Shown here: positions 1 to 12,061 of the stretch, one piece after another
Layout: the number at the start of each line of letters is the position of its first letter
How positions within the stretch are numbered: position 1 is the first letter of the stretch
NCBI RefSeq assembly: GCF_000314895.2
Contig: NZ_CM001773.1
Span: 767,841 to 799,620, forward strand
Source: Providencia sneebia DSM 19967
GTDB lineage: Bacteria > Pseudomonadota > Gammaproteobacteria > Enterobacterales > Enterobacteriaceae
Length of the DNA: 31,780 nucleotides
Direction: 5' to 3'
Position numbers and translations under genes: made by a program
Notes under the pieces: generated by a model
Database searches by the model: none
Told to the model about the DNA's origin: nothing
The model's input: the letters and a program-made list of their open reading frames with translations, nothing else

Positions 1-351
1 CCCGGCTATGTATTAGTTCAAATGATTATGAATGATGAGTCTTGGCACTTAGTACGTAGCGTACCTAGAGTTATGGGCTTTATCGGTGGAACTTCAGATC
101 GTCCAGCACCAATTAGTGATAAAGAAGTTTATGCTATTATGAATCGTCTACAGCAAGTTGGCGATAAACCACGTCCTAAAACGCTGTTTGAACCAGGTGA
201 AATGGTACGTGTTAGTGAAGGTCCATTTGCTGACTTTAATGGTGTGGTCGAAGAAATTGATTATGAAAAGAGCCGCTTAAAGGTTTCTGTATCAATTTTT
301 GGTCGTGCAACACCAGTCGAATTAGATTTTAGTCAGGTCGAAAAAGCGTAA
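1..351 (+). CDS. nusG: NusG, transcription termination/antitermination factor (5' end missing)
   Basis: The reading frame is open from base 1 (PGYVLVQM...) and ends at the TAA at 349-351, giving the last 116 residues of a protein that is normally about 181 residues. What remains is the end of the NGN domain ([17 protein letters not shown]) and the complete C-terminal KOW domain ([21 protein letters not shown]). NusG binds RNA polymerase through the NGN domain; its KOW domain contacts Rho or ribosomal protein S10, linking transcription to translation, termination or rRNA antitermination. The gene is followed by a strong terminator and then rplK, the usual secE-nusG / rplK arrangement. The N-terminal third lies outside the window. 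Confidence 0.98.
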   Translation, partial: PGYVLVQMIMNDESWHLVRSVPRVMGFIGGTSDRPAPISDKEVYAIMNRLQQVGDKPRPKTLFEPGEMVRVSEGPFADFNGVVEEIDYEKSRLKVSVSIFGRATPVELDFSQVEKA

Positions 352-374
352 TCTTAACTAAAAATCTGGCTTGT

Positions 375-418
375 AAAAGGCGTGAAATTTGATTATAATT
401 TCGCGCCTTTTGTTTTTT
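375..418 (+). terminator. Rho-independent terminator after nusG
   Basis: AAAAGGCG (375-382) pairs with CGCCTTTT (404-411). The stem continues with GAAAT (384-388) against ATTTC (398-402), and a T-rich run follows through 418. It starts 24 bases after the nusG stop and should end the secE-nusG transcript. Confidence 0.9.
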
Positions 419-438
419 GCGTCTTGCAAATTTATATT
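410..438 (+). promoter_or_regulatory. Candidate rplK promoter (PL11-like)
   Basis: TTGTTT at 410-415 and TATATT at 433-438 are separated by 17 bases, about 70 bases upstream of the rplK start. The -35 hexamer lies in the T-tract of the nusG terminator. A separate promoter at this place is known in E. coli. The hexamers are a visual match only. The leader that follows (about 445-507) ends with AGAGGAAA before the rplK ATG and is where the L1 repressor site is expected. Confidence 0.5.
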
Positions 439-471
439 GCGGGACGTGTTAATGTCACGGGGAGCCTATAA

Positions 472-1641
<1,170 letters not shown>

Positions 1642-1951
1642 TTCTAGAGTCATTGACTTTTAGTAATTAGACTTTACCTTTTCGTCAAATTTGTATAGAA
1701 TTTGACGCCTTGAGTTTGTCAGGGCTAATTTAGCTCTGACAAACCACAAATTTAGGTATGGAGTCTGGCCTTTCCAGACCCCGTCCAAGACCGCAGGTGT
1801 AGCAATACTTAATTTACCTGCGTAGACGGTGACAGAGATACCAAGAATTTTATTTTGGCTTCTGCTCACCGTGTTTTAGCGCTCTACACAATGTCGTGTA
1901 TGAGTGATGTGAGTCCCGGGTTTTCCCGGTTAATCCAGGAGCAAGAAGCTA
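1642..1951 (+). promoter_or_regulatory. rplJ leader: structured L10/L12 autoregulatory region
   Basis: This gene-free stretch is rich in hairpins: CGTCAAATT (1683-1691) with AATTTGACG (1699-1707); TTTGTCAG (1715-1722) with CTGACAAA (1736-1743); CGCAGGT (1792-1798) with ACCTGCG (1816-1822); and ACGGTGA (1826-1832) with TCACCGT (1866-1872). In enterobacteria the L10-L12 complex binds this leader and blocks rplJ translation. I infer the same here from position and structure. A promoter (PL10) is expected near 1650-1700 but I cannot place its hexamers convincingly. Confidence 0.75.
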
Positions 1952-2449
1952 ATGGCACTAAATCTTCAAGACAAACAAGCGATTGTTGCTGAAGTCAGCG
2001 AAGTAGCCAAAGGTGCGCTTTCTGCAGTTGTTGCCGATTCACGCGGCGTAACTGTTGCTAAAATGACTGAACTGCGTAAAGCAGGTCGCGATGCAGGCGT
2101 TTATATCCGTGTTGTTCGTAACACGTTGATCCGTCGTGCAGTTGAAGGAACTTCTTACGAAGTTCTGAAAGACGCGTTTGTTGGTCCAACCTTAATTGCT
2201 TTCTCTAACGAACATCCGGGCGCAGCTGCTCGTCTGTTCAAAGAGTTCGCTAAAGCGAATCCAGCATTTGAGATTAAAGCCGCAGCCTTTGAAGGTGAGT
2301 TAATCCTAGCGAAAGATATCGATCGTCTGGCAACTCTACCAACTTACGAAGAAGCAATCGCACGCCTGATGGCAACCATGAAAGAAGCCTCTGCAGGCAA
2401 ATTGGTTCGCACACTGGCTGCTCTGCGCGATCAGAAAGAAGCTGCATAA
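1952..2449 (+). CDS. rplJ: 50S ribosomal protein L10
   Basis: 165 residues, matching the family. L10 anchors the L7/L12 dimers to the ribosomal stalk and, complexed with L12, represses translation of its own mRNA. The N-terminal rRNA/L11-binding domain ([27 protein letters not shown]) is followed by the C-terminal helix that binds L12 N-termini ([29 protein letters not shown]). The ribosome binding site is CCAGGAGC about 8 bases ahead of the ATG. rplL follows after 60 bases. Confidence 0.99.
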   Translation: MALNLQDKQAIVAEVSEVAKGALSAVVADSRGVTVAKMTELRKAGRDAGVYIRVVRNTLIRRAVEGTSYEVLKDAFVGPTLIAFSNEHPGAAARLFKEFAKANPAFEIKAAAFEGELILAKDIDRLATLPTYEEAIARLMATMKEASAGKLVRTLAALRDQKEAA

Positions 2450-2509
2450 GCCCTTTCCTTCGTTGCTTTTTAACGTATAAACTATTTCTGAATTTTAGGA
2501 ACACTTGTT

Positions 2510-2875
2510 ATGTCTATCACTAAAGACCAAATCCTTGATGCAGTTGCAGAAATGTCTGTAATGGACGTTGTTGAACTGATTACTATGATGGAAGAAAAAT
2601 TCGGCGTTTCTGCTGCTGCTGCTGTTGCTGTTGCTGCGGGTCCAGCTGAAGCTGCTGAAGAAAAAACTGAATTTGACGTTGTTCTGACCGGTATCGGCGG
2701 TAACAAAGTTGCAGTTATCAAAGCAGTTCGTGGCGCAACTGGTCTTGGCTTAAAAGAAGCTAAAGACATGGTAGAATCAGCTCCAGCGACTATCAAAGAA
2801 GGCGCAAGCAAAGACGAAGCTGAAACTCTGAAGAAAGCTCTTGAAGAAGCAGGCGCTTCTGTTGAACTTAAATAA
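2510..2875 (+). CDS. rplL: 50S ribosomal protein L7/L12
   Basis: 121 residues, normal for the family. The N-terminal dimerisation domain ([33 protein letters not shown]) is followed by the alanine-rich flexible hinge (about residues 36-51) and the globular C-terminal domain ([21 protein letters not shown]) that recruits translational GTPases. The protein is present in multiple copies per ribosome. The hairpin immediately after the gene would cut transcription into rpoBC, fitting its higher required dose. Confidence 0.99.
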   Translation: MSITKDQILDAVAEMSVMDVVELITMMEEKFGVSAAAAVAVAAGPAEAAEEKTEFDVVLTGIGGNKVAVIKAVRGATGLGLKEAKDMVESAPATIKEGASKDEAETLKKALEEAGASVELK

Positions 2876-2913
2876 GTTCAGCTTTGAGTTCGCAGCCTAA
2901 CTTATAGGCTGAT

Positions 2914-2944
2914 GGCTGGTGATTTTTTAATCACCAGCCTTTTT
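2914..2944 (+). terminator. Attenuator/partial terminator between rplL and rpoB
   Basis: GGCTGGTGATT (2914-2924) and AATCACCAGCC (2929-2939) form a perfect 11-bp stem with a four-base loop, followed by five T residues. An upstream hairpin, CAGCCTA (2893-2899) with TAGGCTG (2905-2911), sits directly against it. In E. coli most transcripts stop at this place and a minority continue into rpoBC. The structure here supports the same role. Confidence 0.85.
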
Positions 2945-3224
2945 GCGCTGTATAGCGTGATGGGTGTTAACAGCTTTTTCACGCAATTTTGATGTTAACA
3001 ACCCTCCAATACTTTTTTCTATTGACGACTTAATATACTGTGTTCTCGGCTACGACCCTCTCGGGTAGCTCGGTAGTAGAGCTTCGCAATGAAATGATTT
3101 AAGAGTAATAGCAATGAGTATTACGGAAAATGTTCATTTTCCATATTCAAAAAATAGCGTTAGCGAAGCTGTCCTAGTTTGGGCGGACAGAGTGGGTCAC
3201 TGATCAGCGAGCTGAGGAACCCTA
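2945..3224 (+). other. Non-coding rplL-rpoB spacer with further hairpins
   Basis: No gene is seen here. An imperfect hairpin pairs GCTA (3049-3052) and CCC (3056-3058) with GGG (3063-3065) and TAGC (3066-3069). A second pairs CTGTCC (3169-3174) with GGACAG (3185-3190). In E. coli this spacer contains an RNase III cleavage site. The second hairpin is a candidate for the equivalent, but I cannot prove it from sequence. GAGGAA at 3213-3218 is the rpoB ribosome binding site. Confidence 0.5.
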
Positions 3225-6200
3225 ATGGTTTACTCCTATACCGAGAAAAAACGTATTCGTAAGGATTTTGGTAAACGTCCACAAGTGTTGGATATACCTT
3301 ATCTCCTTTCTATCCAACTTGACTCGTTCCAGAAGTTTATCGAGCAAGATCCTGACGGTCAGAATGGTCTGGAAGCAGCTTTCCGTTCTGTATTTCCAAT
3401 TCAGAGCTATAGTGGTAATGCTGAACTACAATATGTCAGCTATCGCTTGGGTGAGCCTGTTTTTGACGTTAAAGAATGTCAAATCCGTGGTATTACATAC
3501 TCAGCACCACTACGCGTTAAATTACGTCTCATTGTTTATGAGCGTGAAGCGCCTGAAGGTACTGTAAAAGATATTAAAGAACAAGAAGTCTACATGGGTG
3601 AAATCCCACTGATGACTGAAAACGGGACTTTTGTTATTAACGGTACTGAGCGTGTTATCGTATCTCAGTTACACCGTAGCCCGGGCGTATTCTTTGACAG
3701 TGATAAAGGTAAAACGCATTCATCAGGAAAAGTACTGTATAACGCACGTATTATTCCTTACCGTGGTTCTTGGTTAGACTTTGAATTCGATCCAAAAGAT
3801 AACCTATTTGTACGTATTGACCGTCGTCGTAAATTGCCTGCGACAATTATTCTGCGTGCAATGAACTACACTACCGAAGAAATTTTAAACTTATTCTTCG
3901 ATAAAACCGTATTCCAAATCCGCGATAATAAACTGATGATGACGCTGGTTCCTGAGCGTCTACGTGGTGAAACTGCTTCTTTTGATATTGAAGCAAACGG
4001 CAAAGTTTATGTTGAAAAAGGCCGTCGTATCACTGCACGTCACATCCGTTTACTTGAAAAAGAAGATGTCAACAGCATTGAAGTACCTGTTGAATACATC
4101 GCGGGTAAAGTATCTGCAAAAGATTACATTGATGAAAGCACTGGTGAGCTGATTTGTGCAGCTAACATGGAACTTTCATTAGATACTCTTGCGCGTCTAA
4201 GCCAAGCTGGCCATAAAACAATTGAAACATTGTTTACTAATGACTTAGACCACGGTGCTTATATCTCTGAAACTATCCGTGTCGATCCAACAAATGATCG
4301 CTTGAGCGCGCTGGTAGAAATCTACCGTATGATGCGCCCAGGTGAGCCACCAACCCGTGAAGCAGCAGAAAATCTGTTCGAAAATCTGTTCTTCTCTGAA
4401 GATCGTTATGATTTATCAGCGGTTGGTCGTATGAAGTTCAACCGTTCACTCGGCCGTGAAGAAATCGAAGGTTCAGGTATCCTGAGCAAAGAAGATATCA
4501 TTGAGGTAATGAAAAAACTCATTGATATTCGTAACGGTAAAGGCGAAGTCGATGATATTGACCACTTAGGTAACCGTCGTATTCGTTCTGTTGGTGAAAT
4601 GGCTGAAAACCAATTCCGTGTTGGTCTTGTACGTGTTGAGCGTGCGGTGAAAGAGCGTCTTTCCCTTGGCGATCTTGATGCATTAATGCCTCAAGATATG
4701 ATCAATGCGAAACCAATTTCAGCAGCAGTAAAAGAGTTCTTTGGTTCTAGCCAGTTGTCCCAATTTATGGACCAGAACAACCCACTGTCTGAAATTACGC
4801 ACAAACGTCGTATTTCTGCATTAGGCCCTGGTGGTTTGACGCGTGAACGTGCTGGCTTTGAAGTACGTGACGTTCACCCAACTCACTATGGTCGTGTGTG
4901 TCCAATCGAAACCCCTGAAGGTCCGAACATCGGTCTTATCAACTCGCTATCTGTTTATGCACAGACTAACGAGTACGGTTTCCTTGAAACACCATATCGT
5001 TTAGTTCGTGACGGCCTTGTTACTGACGAAATTCACTACTTGTCTGCAATTGAAGAAGGTAATTTCATCATTGCTCAGGCAAACACCGTTTTAGCAGATG
5101 ATGGTAGCTTCGTTGAAGAACTGATCACTTGTCGTAACCGTGGTGAATCAAGCTTATTTAGTCGTGACCAAGTTGAATATATGGACGTTTCGACTCAACA
5201 GGTTGTTTCTGTTGGTGCGTCACTAATCCCGTTCCTTGAACACGATGATGCTAACCGTGCATTGATGGGTGCGAACATGCAACGTCAAGCGGTTCCAACT
5301 TTACGTGCTGACAAACCATTAGTCGGTACTGGTATGGAACGTGCAGTTGCTGTTGACTCCGGTGTTACAGCAGTCGCAAGACGCGGTGGTACAATTCAGT
5401 ATGTTGATGCATCACGTATCGTGATTAAAGTCAACGAAGATGAAATGTATCCAGGCGAAGCTGGAATCGATATTTATAACCTGACTAAATATACTCGTTC
5501 TAACCAAAACACCTGTATTAATCAGATGCCATGCGTCTCTTTAGGTGAGCCAGTTGAACGTGGTGATGTATTAGCTGATGGTCCTTCAACAGACCTTGGT
5601 GAATTAGCATTAGGTCAAAACATGCGCGTGGCATTCATGCCATGGAATGGTTATAACTTCGAAGACTCCATCCTTGTTTCTGAGCGTGTTGTTCAAGAAG
5701 ACCGTTTTACTACGATCCACATTCAAGAACTTGCTTGCGTATCTCGTGATACCAAATTAGGGCCTGAAGAGATCACTGCTGATATTCCAAATGTCGGTGA
5801 AGCGGCTCTGTCTAAACTTGATGAATCCGGTATCGTTTATATCGGTGCTGAAGTTAAAGGCGGCGACATCTTAGTTGGTAAAGTTACACCTAAAGGTGAA
5901 ACTCAACTGACTCCAGAAGAGAAACTACTGCGTGCTATTTTCGGTGAAAAAGCATCTGACGTTAAAGACTCTTCTTTACGCGTTCCAAATGGCGTATCCG
6001 GTACAGTTATTGATGTGCAGGTATTTACCCGTGATGGCGTAGAAAAAGATAAACGTGCTTTAGAAATCGAAGAAACACAACTGCGTGATGCTAAGAAAGA
6101 CTTAACCGAAGAGTTACGTATTTTTGAAGCAGCTCTGTTCTCTCGAATCCGTTCTGTATTAGTTAACGGTGGAATCGAAGCTGAAAAACTGGATAAATTG

Positions 6201-7253
6201 CCTCGTGATCGTTGGTTAGAGCTATCTCTTGCTGATGAAGAGAAACAAAACCAGTTAGAACAATTAGCTGAGCAGTATGACGAACTGAAATCTGAGTTTG
6301 AGAAAAAACTGGATGCTAAGCGTCGTAAAATTACCCAAGGTGATGATCTTGCTCCTGGCGTACTGAAAATTGTTAAGGTTTACCTGGCGGTTAAACGTCA
6401 AATTCAACCGGGTGATAAAATGGCGGGTCGCCATGGTAACAAAGGTGTTATCTCGAAAATCAACCCAATTGAAGACATGCCTTACGATGAAAATGGTAAC
6501 CCAGTAGACATCGTTCTGAACCCACTGGGCGTACCATCACGTATGAACATCGGTCAGATTTTGGAAACCCATTTGGGTATGGCTGCGAAAGGTATTGGTG
6601 ACAAAATTAATGCTATGCTTAAACAGCAGCAAGAAGTTGCCAAACTGCGTGAGTTCATCCAAAAAGCCTATGATCTAGGTGATGACACTCGTCAGAAAGT
6701 GGATTTGAATACATTCTCTGATGAAGAAGTTATGCGTCTGGCTGAAAACCTGAAAAAAGGTATGCCAATCGCAACACCTGTGTTTGATGGTGCAAAAGAG
6801 ATCGAAATTAAAGAGCTACTGAAACTGGGTGGTCTGCCTACATCAGGTCAGATTACATTATTCGATGGCCGTACTGGTGAAAGATTTGAGCGTCAGGTAA
6901 CTGTAGGTTACATGTACATGCTGAAACTGAACCACTTGGTTGACGATAAAATGCATGCCCGTTCTACTGGTTCTTACAGCTTGGTTACTCAGCAACCACT
7001 GGGTGGTAAAGCTCAGTTCGGTGGTCAGCGTTTCGGGGAGATGGAAGTGTGGGCACTGGAAGCATACGGTGCAGCTTATACTCTTCAAGAAATGCTTACA
7101 GTTAAGTCTGATGACGTTAACGGCCGTACTAAGATGTATAAAAACATCGTTGATGGTAGCCATCAGATGGAACCTGGTATGCCGGAATCTTTCAACGTAT
7201 TGTTGAAAGAAATCCGTTCTCTGGGTATCAACATCGAACTGGAAGACGAGTAA
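3225..7253 (+). CDS. rpoB: RNA polymerase beta subunit
   Basis: 1342 residues, the same length as in E. coli, so residue numbers correspond directly. The protein is the beta half of the polymerase catalytic core. The rifampicin pocket reads [20 protein letters not shown] and continues to [10 protein letters not shown]516 (codon 4770-4772), H526 and S531 are wild type, predicting rifampicin sensitivity as far as this gene goes. The C-terminal clamp region ([43 protein letters not shown]) is intact. The ATG follows GAGGAA by 6 bases. The gene is co-transcribed with rpoC, 113 bases downstream. Confidence 0.99.
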   Translation: MVYSYTEKKRIRKDFGKRPQVLDIPYLLSIQLDSFQKFIEQDPDGQNGLEAAFRSVFPIQSYSGNAELQYVSYRLGEPVFDVKECQIRGITYSAPLRVKLRLIVYEREAPEGTVKDIKEQEVYMGEIPLMTENGTFVINGTERVIVSQLHRSPGVFFDSDKGKTHSSGKVLYNARIIPYRGSWLDFEFDPKDNLFVRIDRRRKLPATIILRAMNYTTEEILNLFFDKTVFQIRDNKLMMTLVPERLRGETASFDIEANGKVYVEKGRRITARHIRLLEKEDVNSIEVPVEYIAGKVSAKDYIDESTGELICAANMELSLDTLARLSQAGHKTIETLFTNDLDHGAYISETIRVDPTNDRLSALVEIYRMMRPGEPPTREAAENLFENLFFSEDRYDLSAVGRMKFNRSLGREEIEGSGILSKEDIIEVMKKLIDIRNGKGEVDDIDHLGNRRIRSVGEMAENQFRVGLVRVERAVKERLSLGDLDALMPQDMINAKPISAAVKEFFGSSQLSQFMDQNNPLSEITHKRRISALGPGGLTRERAGFEVRDVHPTHYGRVCPIETPEGPNIGLINSLSVYAQTNEYGFLETPYRLVRDGLVTDEIHYLSAIEEGNFIIAQANTVLADDGSFVEELITCRNRGESSLFSRDQVEYMDVSTQQVVSVGASLIPFLEHDDANRALMGANMQRQAVPTLRADKPLVGTGMERAVAVDSGVTAVARRGGTIQYVDASRIVIKVNEDEMYPGEAGIDIYNLTKYTRSNQNTCINQMPCVSLGEPVERGDVLADGPSTDLGELALGQNMRVAFMPWNGYNFEDSILVSERVVQEDRFTTIHIQELACVSRDTKLGPEEITADIPNVGEAALSKLDESGIVYIGAEVKGGDILVGKVTPKGETQLTPEEKLLRAIFGEKASDVKDSSLRVPNGVSGTVIDVQVFTRDGVEKDKRALEIEETQLRDAKKDLTEELRIFEAALFSRIRSVLVNGGIEAEKLDKLPRDRWLELSLADEEKQNQLEQLAEQYDELKSEFEKKLDAKRRKITQGDDLAPGVLKIVKVYLAVKRQIQPGDKMAGRHGNKGVISKINPIEDMPYDENGNPVDIVLNPLGVPSRMNIGQILETHLGMAAKGIGDKINAMLKQQQEVAKLREFIQKAYDLGDDTRQKVDLNTFSDEEVMRLAENLKKGMPIATPVFDGAKEIEIKELLKLGGLPTSGQITLFDGRTGERFERQVTVGYMYMLKLNHLVDDKMHARSTGSYSLVTQQPLGGKAQFGGQRFGEMEVWALEAYGAAYTLQEMLTVKSDDVNGRTKMYKNIVDGSHQMEPGMPESFNVLLKEIRSLGINIELEDE

Positions 7254-7263
7254 TTCGTTTGTA

Positions 7264-7304
7264 CCGGAAGGCTGATATGGCCTTCCGGCCAGTATAAATA
7301 CTGG
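7264..7304 (+). other. Two stacked hairpins in the rpoB-rpoC spacer
   Basis: CCGGAAGGC (7264-7272) pairs perfectly with GCCTTCCGG (7280-7288). Directly after it, CCAGTA (7289-7294) pairs with TACTGG (7299-7304) around a TAAA loop. Neither is followed by a T-run, so they should not terminate transcription. mRNA stabilisation or processing between the two cistrons is the likelier role, which is inference. Confidence 0.6.
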
Positions 7305-7366
7305 GATTAGGGGAGAGAGGCTCGGGTCTCTCACCTGACAGGTCTAACTCCGACAGGAGCCATTTT

Positions 7367-10300
7367 GTGAAAGACTTAATTAAGTTTCTGAAAGCGCAAA
7401 CCAAGACCGAAGAGTTTGATGCGATCAAAATTGCTCTGGCATCTCCTGATATGATCCGTTCGTGGTCATTCGGTGAAGTGAAAAAGCCAGAAACTATTAA
7501 CTACCGTACGTTCAAACCTGAGCGTGACGGCCTTTTCTGTGCGCGTATTTTCGGGCCAGTAAAAGACTACGAATGCTTGTGCGGTAAGTACAAACGTTTA
7601 AAACACCGTGGTGTGATTTGTGAGAAGTGTGGCGTTGAAGTTACACAAACTAAAGTCCGTCGTGAGCGCATGGGTCATATTGAACTAGCTTCTCCGACTG
7701 CGCACATTTGGTTCTTAAAATCACTGCCATCTCGTATCGGTTTGCTGCTTGATATGCCTTTACGTGATATTGAGCGTGTTCTTTATTTTGAATCATATGT
7801 TGTTGTTGAAGGCGGGATGACTAGCCTTGAACGTCGCCAGATTCTGACTGAAGAACAATATCTTGACGCACTAGAAGAGTTCGGTGATGAATTTGATGCA
7901 AAAATGGGTGCAGAAGCAATCCAAGGTTTGTTGAAAAATCTCGACCTCGAAAATGAGTGCGAAACGTTACGTGAAGAATTGAATGAAACAAATTCTGAAA
8001 CGAAACGTAAGAAGCTGACTAAGCGTATTAAGCTGTTAGAAGCATTTATTCAATCTGGTAATAAACCAGAATGGATGATCTTAAATGTTCTGCCAGTATT
8101 GCCACCAGATCTACGTCCATTAGTACCATTGGATGGTGGTCGTTTCGCAACATCTGATCTTAACGATCTGTATCGTCGCGTAATTAACCGTAATAACCGT
8201 CTAAAACGTCTTCTGGATCTGGCTGCGCCTGATATCATCGTACGTAACGAAAAACGTATGTTGCAAGAAGCGGTTGATGCACTGTTAGATAACGGTCGTC
8301 GTGGTCGTGCAATTACAGGTTCAAACAAACGTCCTCTGAAATCTTTGGCTGATATGATCAAAGGTAAACAAGGTCGTTTCCGTCAGAACTTGCTTGGTAA
8401 GCGTGTTGACTACTCTGGTCGTTCTGTTATCACCGTAGGTCCATACCTGCGTCTGCATCAGTGCGGTCTGCCTAAGAAAATGGCTCTTGAGCTATTCAAA
8501 CCATTTATCTATGGCAAATTAGAATTACGTGGTTTGGCAACAACCATTAAAGCTGCGAAGAAAATGGTTGAGCGTGAAGAATCAGTTGTTTGGGATATCT
8601 TGGATGAAGTTATCCGCGAACACCCAGTTATGCTGAACCGTGCGCCAACACTTCACCGTCTGGGTATCCAAGCTTTCGAACCAATCTTGATCGAAGGTAA
8701 AGCTATCCAATTGCACCCTCTGGTTTGTGCGGCATATAACGCCGACTTCGATGGTGACCAAATGGCGGTACACGTTCCTCTAACTTTAGAAGCACAGTTA
8801 GAAGCGCGTGCGTTGATGATGTCAACAAACAACATTCTATCACCTGCAAGTGGTGAGCCTATCATCGTTCCTTCTCAGGACGTTGTATTGGGTCTTTACT
8901 ACATGACTCGTGACTGTGTAAACGCGAAAGGCGAAGGCATGGTCTTAAATGGACCTAAAGAAGCCGAGCGTGTTTACCGTTCAGGTCATGCTTCACTGCA
9001 TGCCCGCGTAAAAGTTCGTATCACTGAAGAAGTGAAAGATGGCGAAGGTAACATCACAGTCAATACTGGCTTGGTTGATACCACCGTTGGCCGTGCGATT
9101 TTATGGATGATCGTACCAAAAGGTCTACCTTACTCTTTGGTTAACCAAGCGTTAGGTAAGAAAGCTATCTCTAAAATGCTGAATACTTGTTACCGCGTTT
9201 TAGGATTGAAACCAACTGTTATTTTTGCTGACCAAATTATGTACACCGGGTTCGCTTACGCTGCTCGTTCTGGTGCATCAGTTGGTATCGATGACATGGT
9301 TATTCCTGAGAAAAAAGCCGGTATCATCGCAGAAGCAGAAGCTGAAGTTGCTGAAATTCAAGAACAGTTCCAATCTGGTCTTGTAACAGCAGGCGAACGT
9401 TACAACAAAGTTATCGATATCTGGGCTGCGGCAAACGAACGTGTTGCTAAAGCGATGATGGAAAACCTGTCTACTGAAACTGTCATTAACCGTGATGGTG
9501 AAGAAGAACAACAGGTCTCTTTCAACAGTATCTTTATGATGGCCGACTCCGGTGCTCGTGGTTCTGCTGCGCAGATCCGTCAGCTAGCTGGTATGCGTGG
9601 TCTGATGGCTAAACCAGATGGTTCAATCATCGAAACCCCAATTACAGCAAACTTCCGTGAAGGTCTAAACGTTCTTCAGTACTTTATCTCTACGCATGGT
9701 GCTCGTAAAGGTCTTGCGGATACAGCATTGAAAACAGCAAACTCAGGTTACTTGACTCGTCGTCTTGTTGACGTAGCACAAGACTTGGTTGTGACTGAAG
9801 ATGACTGTGGTACTCACGAAGGTATCTTGATGACTCCGGTTATCGAGGGTGGCGATGTTAAAGAGCCACTGCGTGAGCGTGTACTTGGTCGTGTGACAGC
9901 TGAAGATATCCTGATCCCAGGAACAGCTGATATTCTTGTTCCACGTAACACTTTGCTACACGAAAAATGGTGTGACCTGTTAGAAGAAAACTCTGTTGAC
10001 AGCGTTAAAGTCCGTTCAGTCGTAAGCTGTGAAACTGACTTCGGTGTGTGTGCTCACTGTTATGGTCGTGACCTTGCTCGTGGTCATATCATTAACAAAG
10101 GTGAAGCTATCGGGGTTATTGCAGCACAGTCAATCGGTGAACCAGGTACACAGTTGACGATGCGTACGTTCCACATCGGTGGTGCGGCATCTCGTGCGGC
10201 AGCAGAATCAAGTATCCAAGTGCGTAACACGGGTACACTGAAACTGTTCAATGCGAAATACGTTACCAACTCAGAAGGCAAATTAGTTATTACTTCACGT

Positions 10301-11587
10301 AATACTGAATTGCGTCTGATTGATGAGTTCGGTCGTACTAAAGAGAGCTATAAAGTTCCTTATGGTGCACACTTAACCAAAGGTGATGGCGCGTCAGTGA
10401 ATGGTGGTGAAACAGTTGCAAACTGGGATCCACATACAATGCCAGTTGTCAGTGAAGTATCCGGTATTATCCGCTTCTCTGATATGATTGATGGCCAATC
10501 TGTCACTCGTCAAACTGATGAATTAACAGGTCTGTCTTCAATTGTTGTTCTGGATACAGCTGAGCGTACCGCAGGTGGTAAAGATTTACGTCCTGCACTG
10601 CGTGTTGTTGATGCAAATGGTAACGATGTTCTGATCCCGAACACAGATATGCCTACTCAGTATTTCTTACCGGGTAAAGCAATTGTTCAGTTGGATGATG
10701 GTATTGCTATCAATGCCGGTGATACTTTAGCGCGTATTCCACAAGAATCTGTGGGTACTAAAGATATCACGGGTGGTCTGCCACGCGTAGCTGACTTGTT
10801 CGAAGCTCGTCGTCCGAAAGAGCCTGCAATCTTGGCAGAAATCAGCGGTATTATTTCGTTTGGTAAAGAAACGAAAGGTAAACGCCGTCTGGTTATCACG
10901 CCATTAGATGGTAGCGATCCGTACGAAGAGATGATCCCTAAATGGCGTCAATTGAACGTGTTTGAGGGTGAAATCGTTGAACGTGGTGACGTTGTTTCTG
11001 ATGGTCCAGAATCTCCACATGATATTCTGCGTTTGCGTGGCGTCCATGCAGTAACGCGTTATATCACTAACGAGGTTCAGGAAGTTTACCGTTTACAAGG
11101 CGTTAAGATTAACGATAAACACATTGAAGTTATCGTTCGTCAGATGCTACGTAAGGTTACAATTGCTGACGCAGGAAGCTCTGAATTCCTCGAAGGTGAG
11201 CAAATTGAATACTCACGCGTTAAAGTTGCTAACCGTAAACTTGAAATGGAAGGTAAAATTCCTGCAAATTATGCTCGTGACCTATTGGGTATCACTAAAG
11301 CATCTTTGGCAACAGAATCCTTCATTTCTGCGGCATCGTTCCAAGAAACAACACGCGTACTGACAGAAGCTGCAGTTGCAGGTAAACGCGATGAACTTCG
11401 CGGTCTGAAAGAAAACGTTATTGTTGGCCGCTTGATCCCAGCGGGTACTGGTTTTGCTTATCATCAAGACCGTACACGTCGCCGTCATCTGAATGATGTG
11501 GTTGAGGCTCCACAAGTTAGTGCTGATGAAGCAACTGCTAACTTGGCTGAACTGTTAAATGCAGGTTTTAGCAGCGATAACAAATAA
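7367..11587 (+). CDS. rpoC: RNA polymerase beta' subunit
   Basis: 1406 residues, one fewer than E. coli. The start is GTG at 7367, eight bases after CAGGAG, and the N-terminus [20 protein letters not shown] matches the family, so the GTG start is well supported. The zinc ribbon cysteines are C70, C72, C85 and C88. The catalytic Mg-binding loop [12 protein letters not shown] carries D460, D462 and D464. The bridge helix/trigger loop region ([24 protein letters not shown]) and the second zinc site ([19 protein letters not shown]) are present. A perfect-stem terminator ends the operon 32 bases after the stop. Confidence 0.99.
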   Translation: MKDLIKFLKAQTKTEEFDAIKIALASPDMIRSWSFGEVKKPETINYRTFKPERDGLFCARIFGPVKDYECLCGKYKRLKHRGVICEKCGVEVTQTKVRRERMGHIELASPTAHIWFLKSLPSRIGLLLDMPLRDIERVLYFESYVVVEGGMTSLERRQILTEEQYLDALEEFGDEFDAKMGAEAIQGLLKNLDLENECETLREELNETNSETKRKKLTKRIKLLEAFIQSGNKPEWMILNVLPVLPPDLRPLVPLDGGRFATSDLNDLYRRVINRNNRLKRLLDLAAPDIIVRNEKRMLQEAVDALLDNGRRGRAITGSNKRPLKSLADMIKGKQGRFRQNLLGKRVDYSGRSVITVGPYLRLHQCGLPKKMALELFKPFIYGKLELRGLATTIKAAKKMVEREESVVWDILDEVIREHPVMLNRAPTLHRLGIQAFEPILIEGKAIQLHPLVCAAYNADFDGDQMAVHVPLTLEAQLEARALMMSTNNILSPASGEPIIVPSQDVVLGLYYMTRDCVNAKGEGMVLNGPKEAERVYRSGHASLHARVKVRITEEVKDGEGNITVNTGLVDTTVGRAILWMIVPKGLPYSLVNQALGKKAISKMLNTCYRVLGLKPTVIFADQIMYTGFAYAARSGASVGIDDMVIPEKKAGIIAEAEAEVAEIQEQFQSGLVTAGERYNKVIDIWAAANERVAKAMMENLSTETVINRDGEEEQQVSFNSIFMMADSGARGSAAQIRQLAGMRGLMAKPDGSIIETPITANFREGLNVLQYFISTHGARKGLADTALKTANSGYLTRRLVDVAQDLVVTEDDCGTHEGILMTPVIEGGDVKEPLRERVLGRVTAEDILIPGTADILVPRNTLLHEKWCDLLEENSVDSVKVRSVVSCETDFGVCAHCYGRDLARGHIINKGEAIGVIAAQSIGEPGTQLTMRTFHIGGAASRAAAESSIQVRNTGTLKLFNAKYVTNSEGKLVITSRNTELRLIDEFGRTKESYKVPYGAHLTKGDGASVNGGETVANWDPHTMPVVSEVSGIIRFSDMIDGQSVTRQTDELTGLSSIVVLDTAERTAGGKDLRPALRVVDANGNDVLIPNTDMPTQYFLPGKAIVQLDDGIAINAGDTLARIPQESVGTKDITGGLPRVADLFEARRPKEPAILAEISGIISFGKETKGKRRLVITPLDGSDPYEEMIPKWRQLNVFEGEIVERGDVVSDGPESPHDILRLRGVHAVTRYITNEVQEVYRLQGVKINDKHIEVIVRQMLRKVTIADAGSSEFLEGEQIEYSRVKVANRKLEMEGKIPANYARDLLGITKASLATESFISAASFQETTRVLTEAAVAGKRDELRGLKENVIVGRLIPAGTGFAYHQDRTRRRHLNDVVEAPQVSADEATANLAELLNAGFSSDNK

Positions 11588-11619
11588 GACTAATTAGTCT
11601 ATTTGCAACATGATAATCG

Positions 11620-11650
11620 AACCGGTGCACTTAAATGCACCGGTTTTTTT
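11620..11650 (+). terminator. Rho-independent terminator of the rpoBC operon
   Basis: AACCGGTGCA (11620-11629) and TGCACCGGTT (11636-11645) form a perfect 10-bp stem around CTTAAA, followed by a run of T to 11650. Confidence 0.95.
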
Positions 11651-12061
11651 ATCCTTTAAATAAATTTTTGATGAAAATACAGTTCCACTTAATATTAATT
11701 TTCAAAACAATTAATATTAAAAATAAATCATTCTAAATAGAGATAAATATTAATAATAGTTATTAATTTATTTGGATTTTAAAATTAATATTTTTAAATA
11801 AAGACTTTATCAATCATAAAATAAAAAATCACACTCAAGGAAATTCCTTTAATTTATTGAATTAAAATAATTTTATTATATTTTTTATGATAACTTAAAT
11901 ATATAGGCATTAAAAATAATAACAACCTGTTTTTATTTGTAATGTGTTATGAATGAAAATTAATAAACAATATAGGCGTTAAATTATCATTGTGATAAAA
12001 GAAAACAATGATGATTAAATTTATTAAAGTCAATATTATTAAATTTATCAGGAATAGCATT
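11651..12061. other. Very AT-rich gene-free stretch upstream of the VWA gene
   Basis: About 400 bases dominated by A and T with no credible reading frame. It contains a 14-base direct repeat, ATATAGGCATTAAA (11901-11914) and ATATAGGCGTTAAA (11970-11983), 69 bases apart. It also contains an inverted repeat, ATCATTGT (11986-11993) with ACAATGAT (12005-12012), just before the gene. The promoter of the VWA gene must lie here. TATAGG inside the repeats could act as -10 elements, but this is weak. Such composition is typical of DNA bound by H-NS-type silencers. Confidence 0.5.

Noticed and set aside
12008..12061. Upstream start of the VWA gene adding a Lys/Ile-rich 18-residue N-terminus
   Set aside because: No ribosome binding motif precedes 12008, whereas AGGAA stands correctly before 12062.
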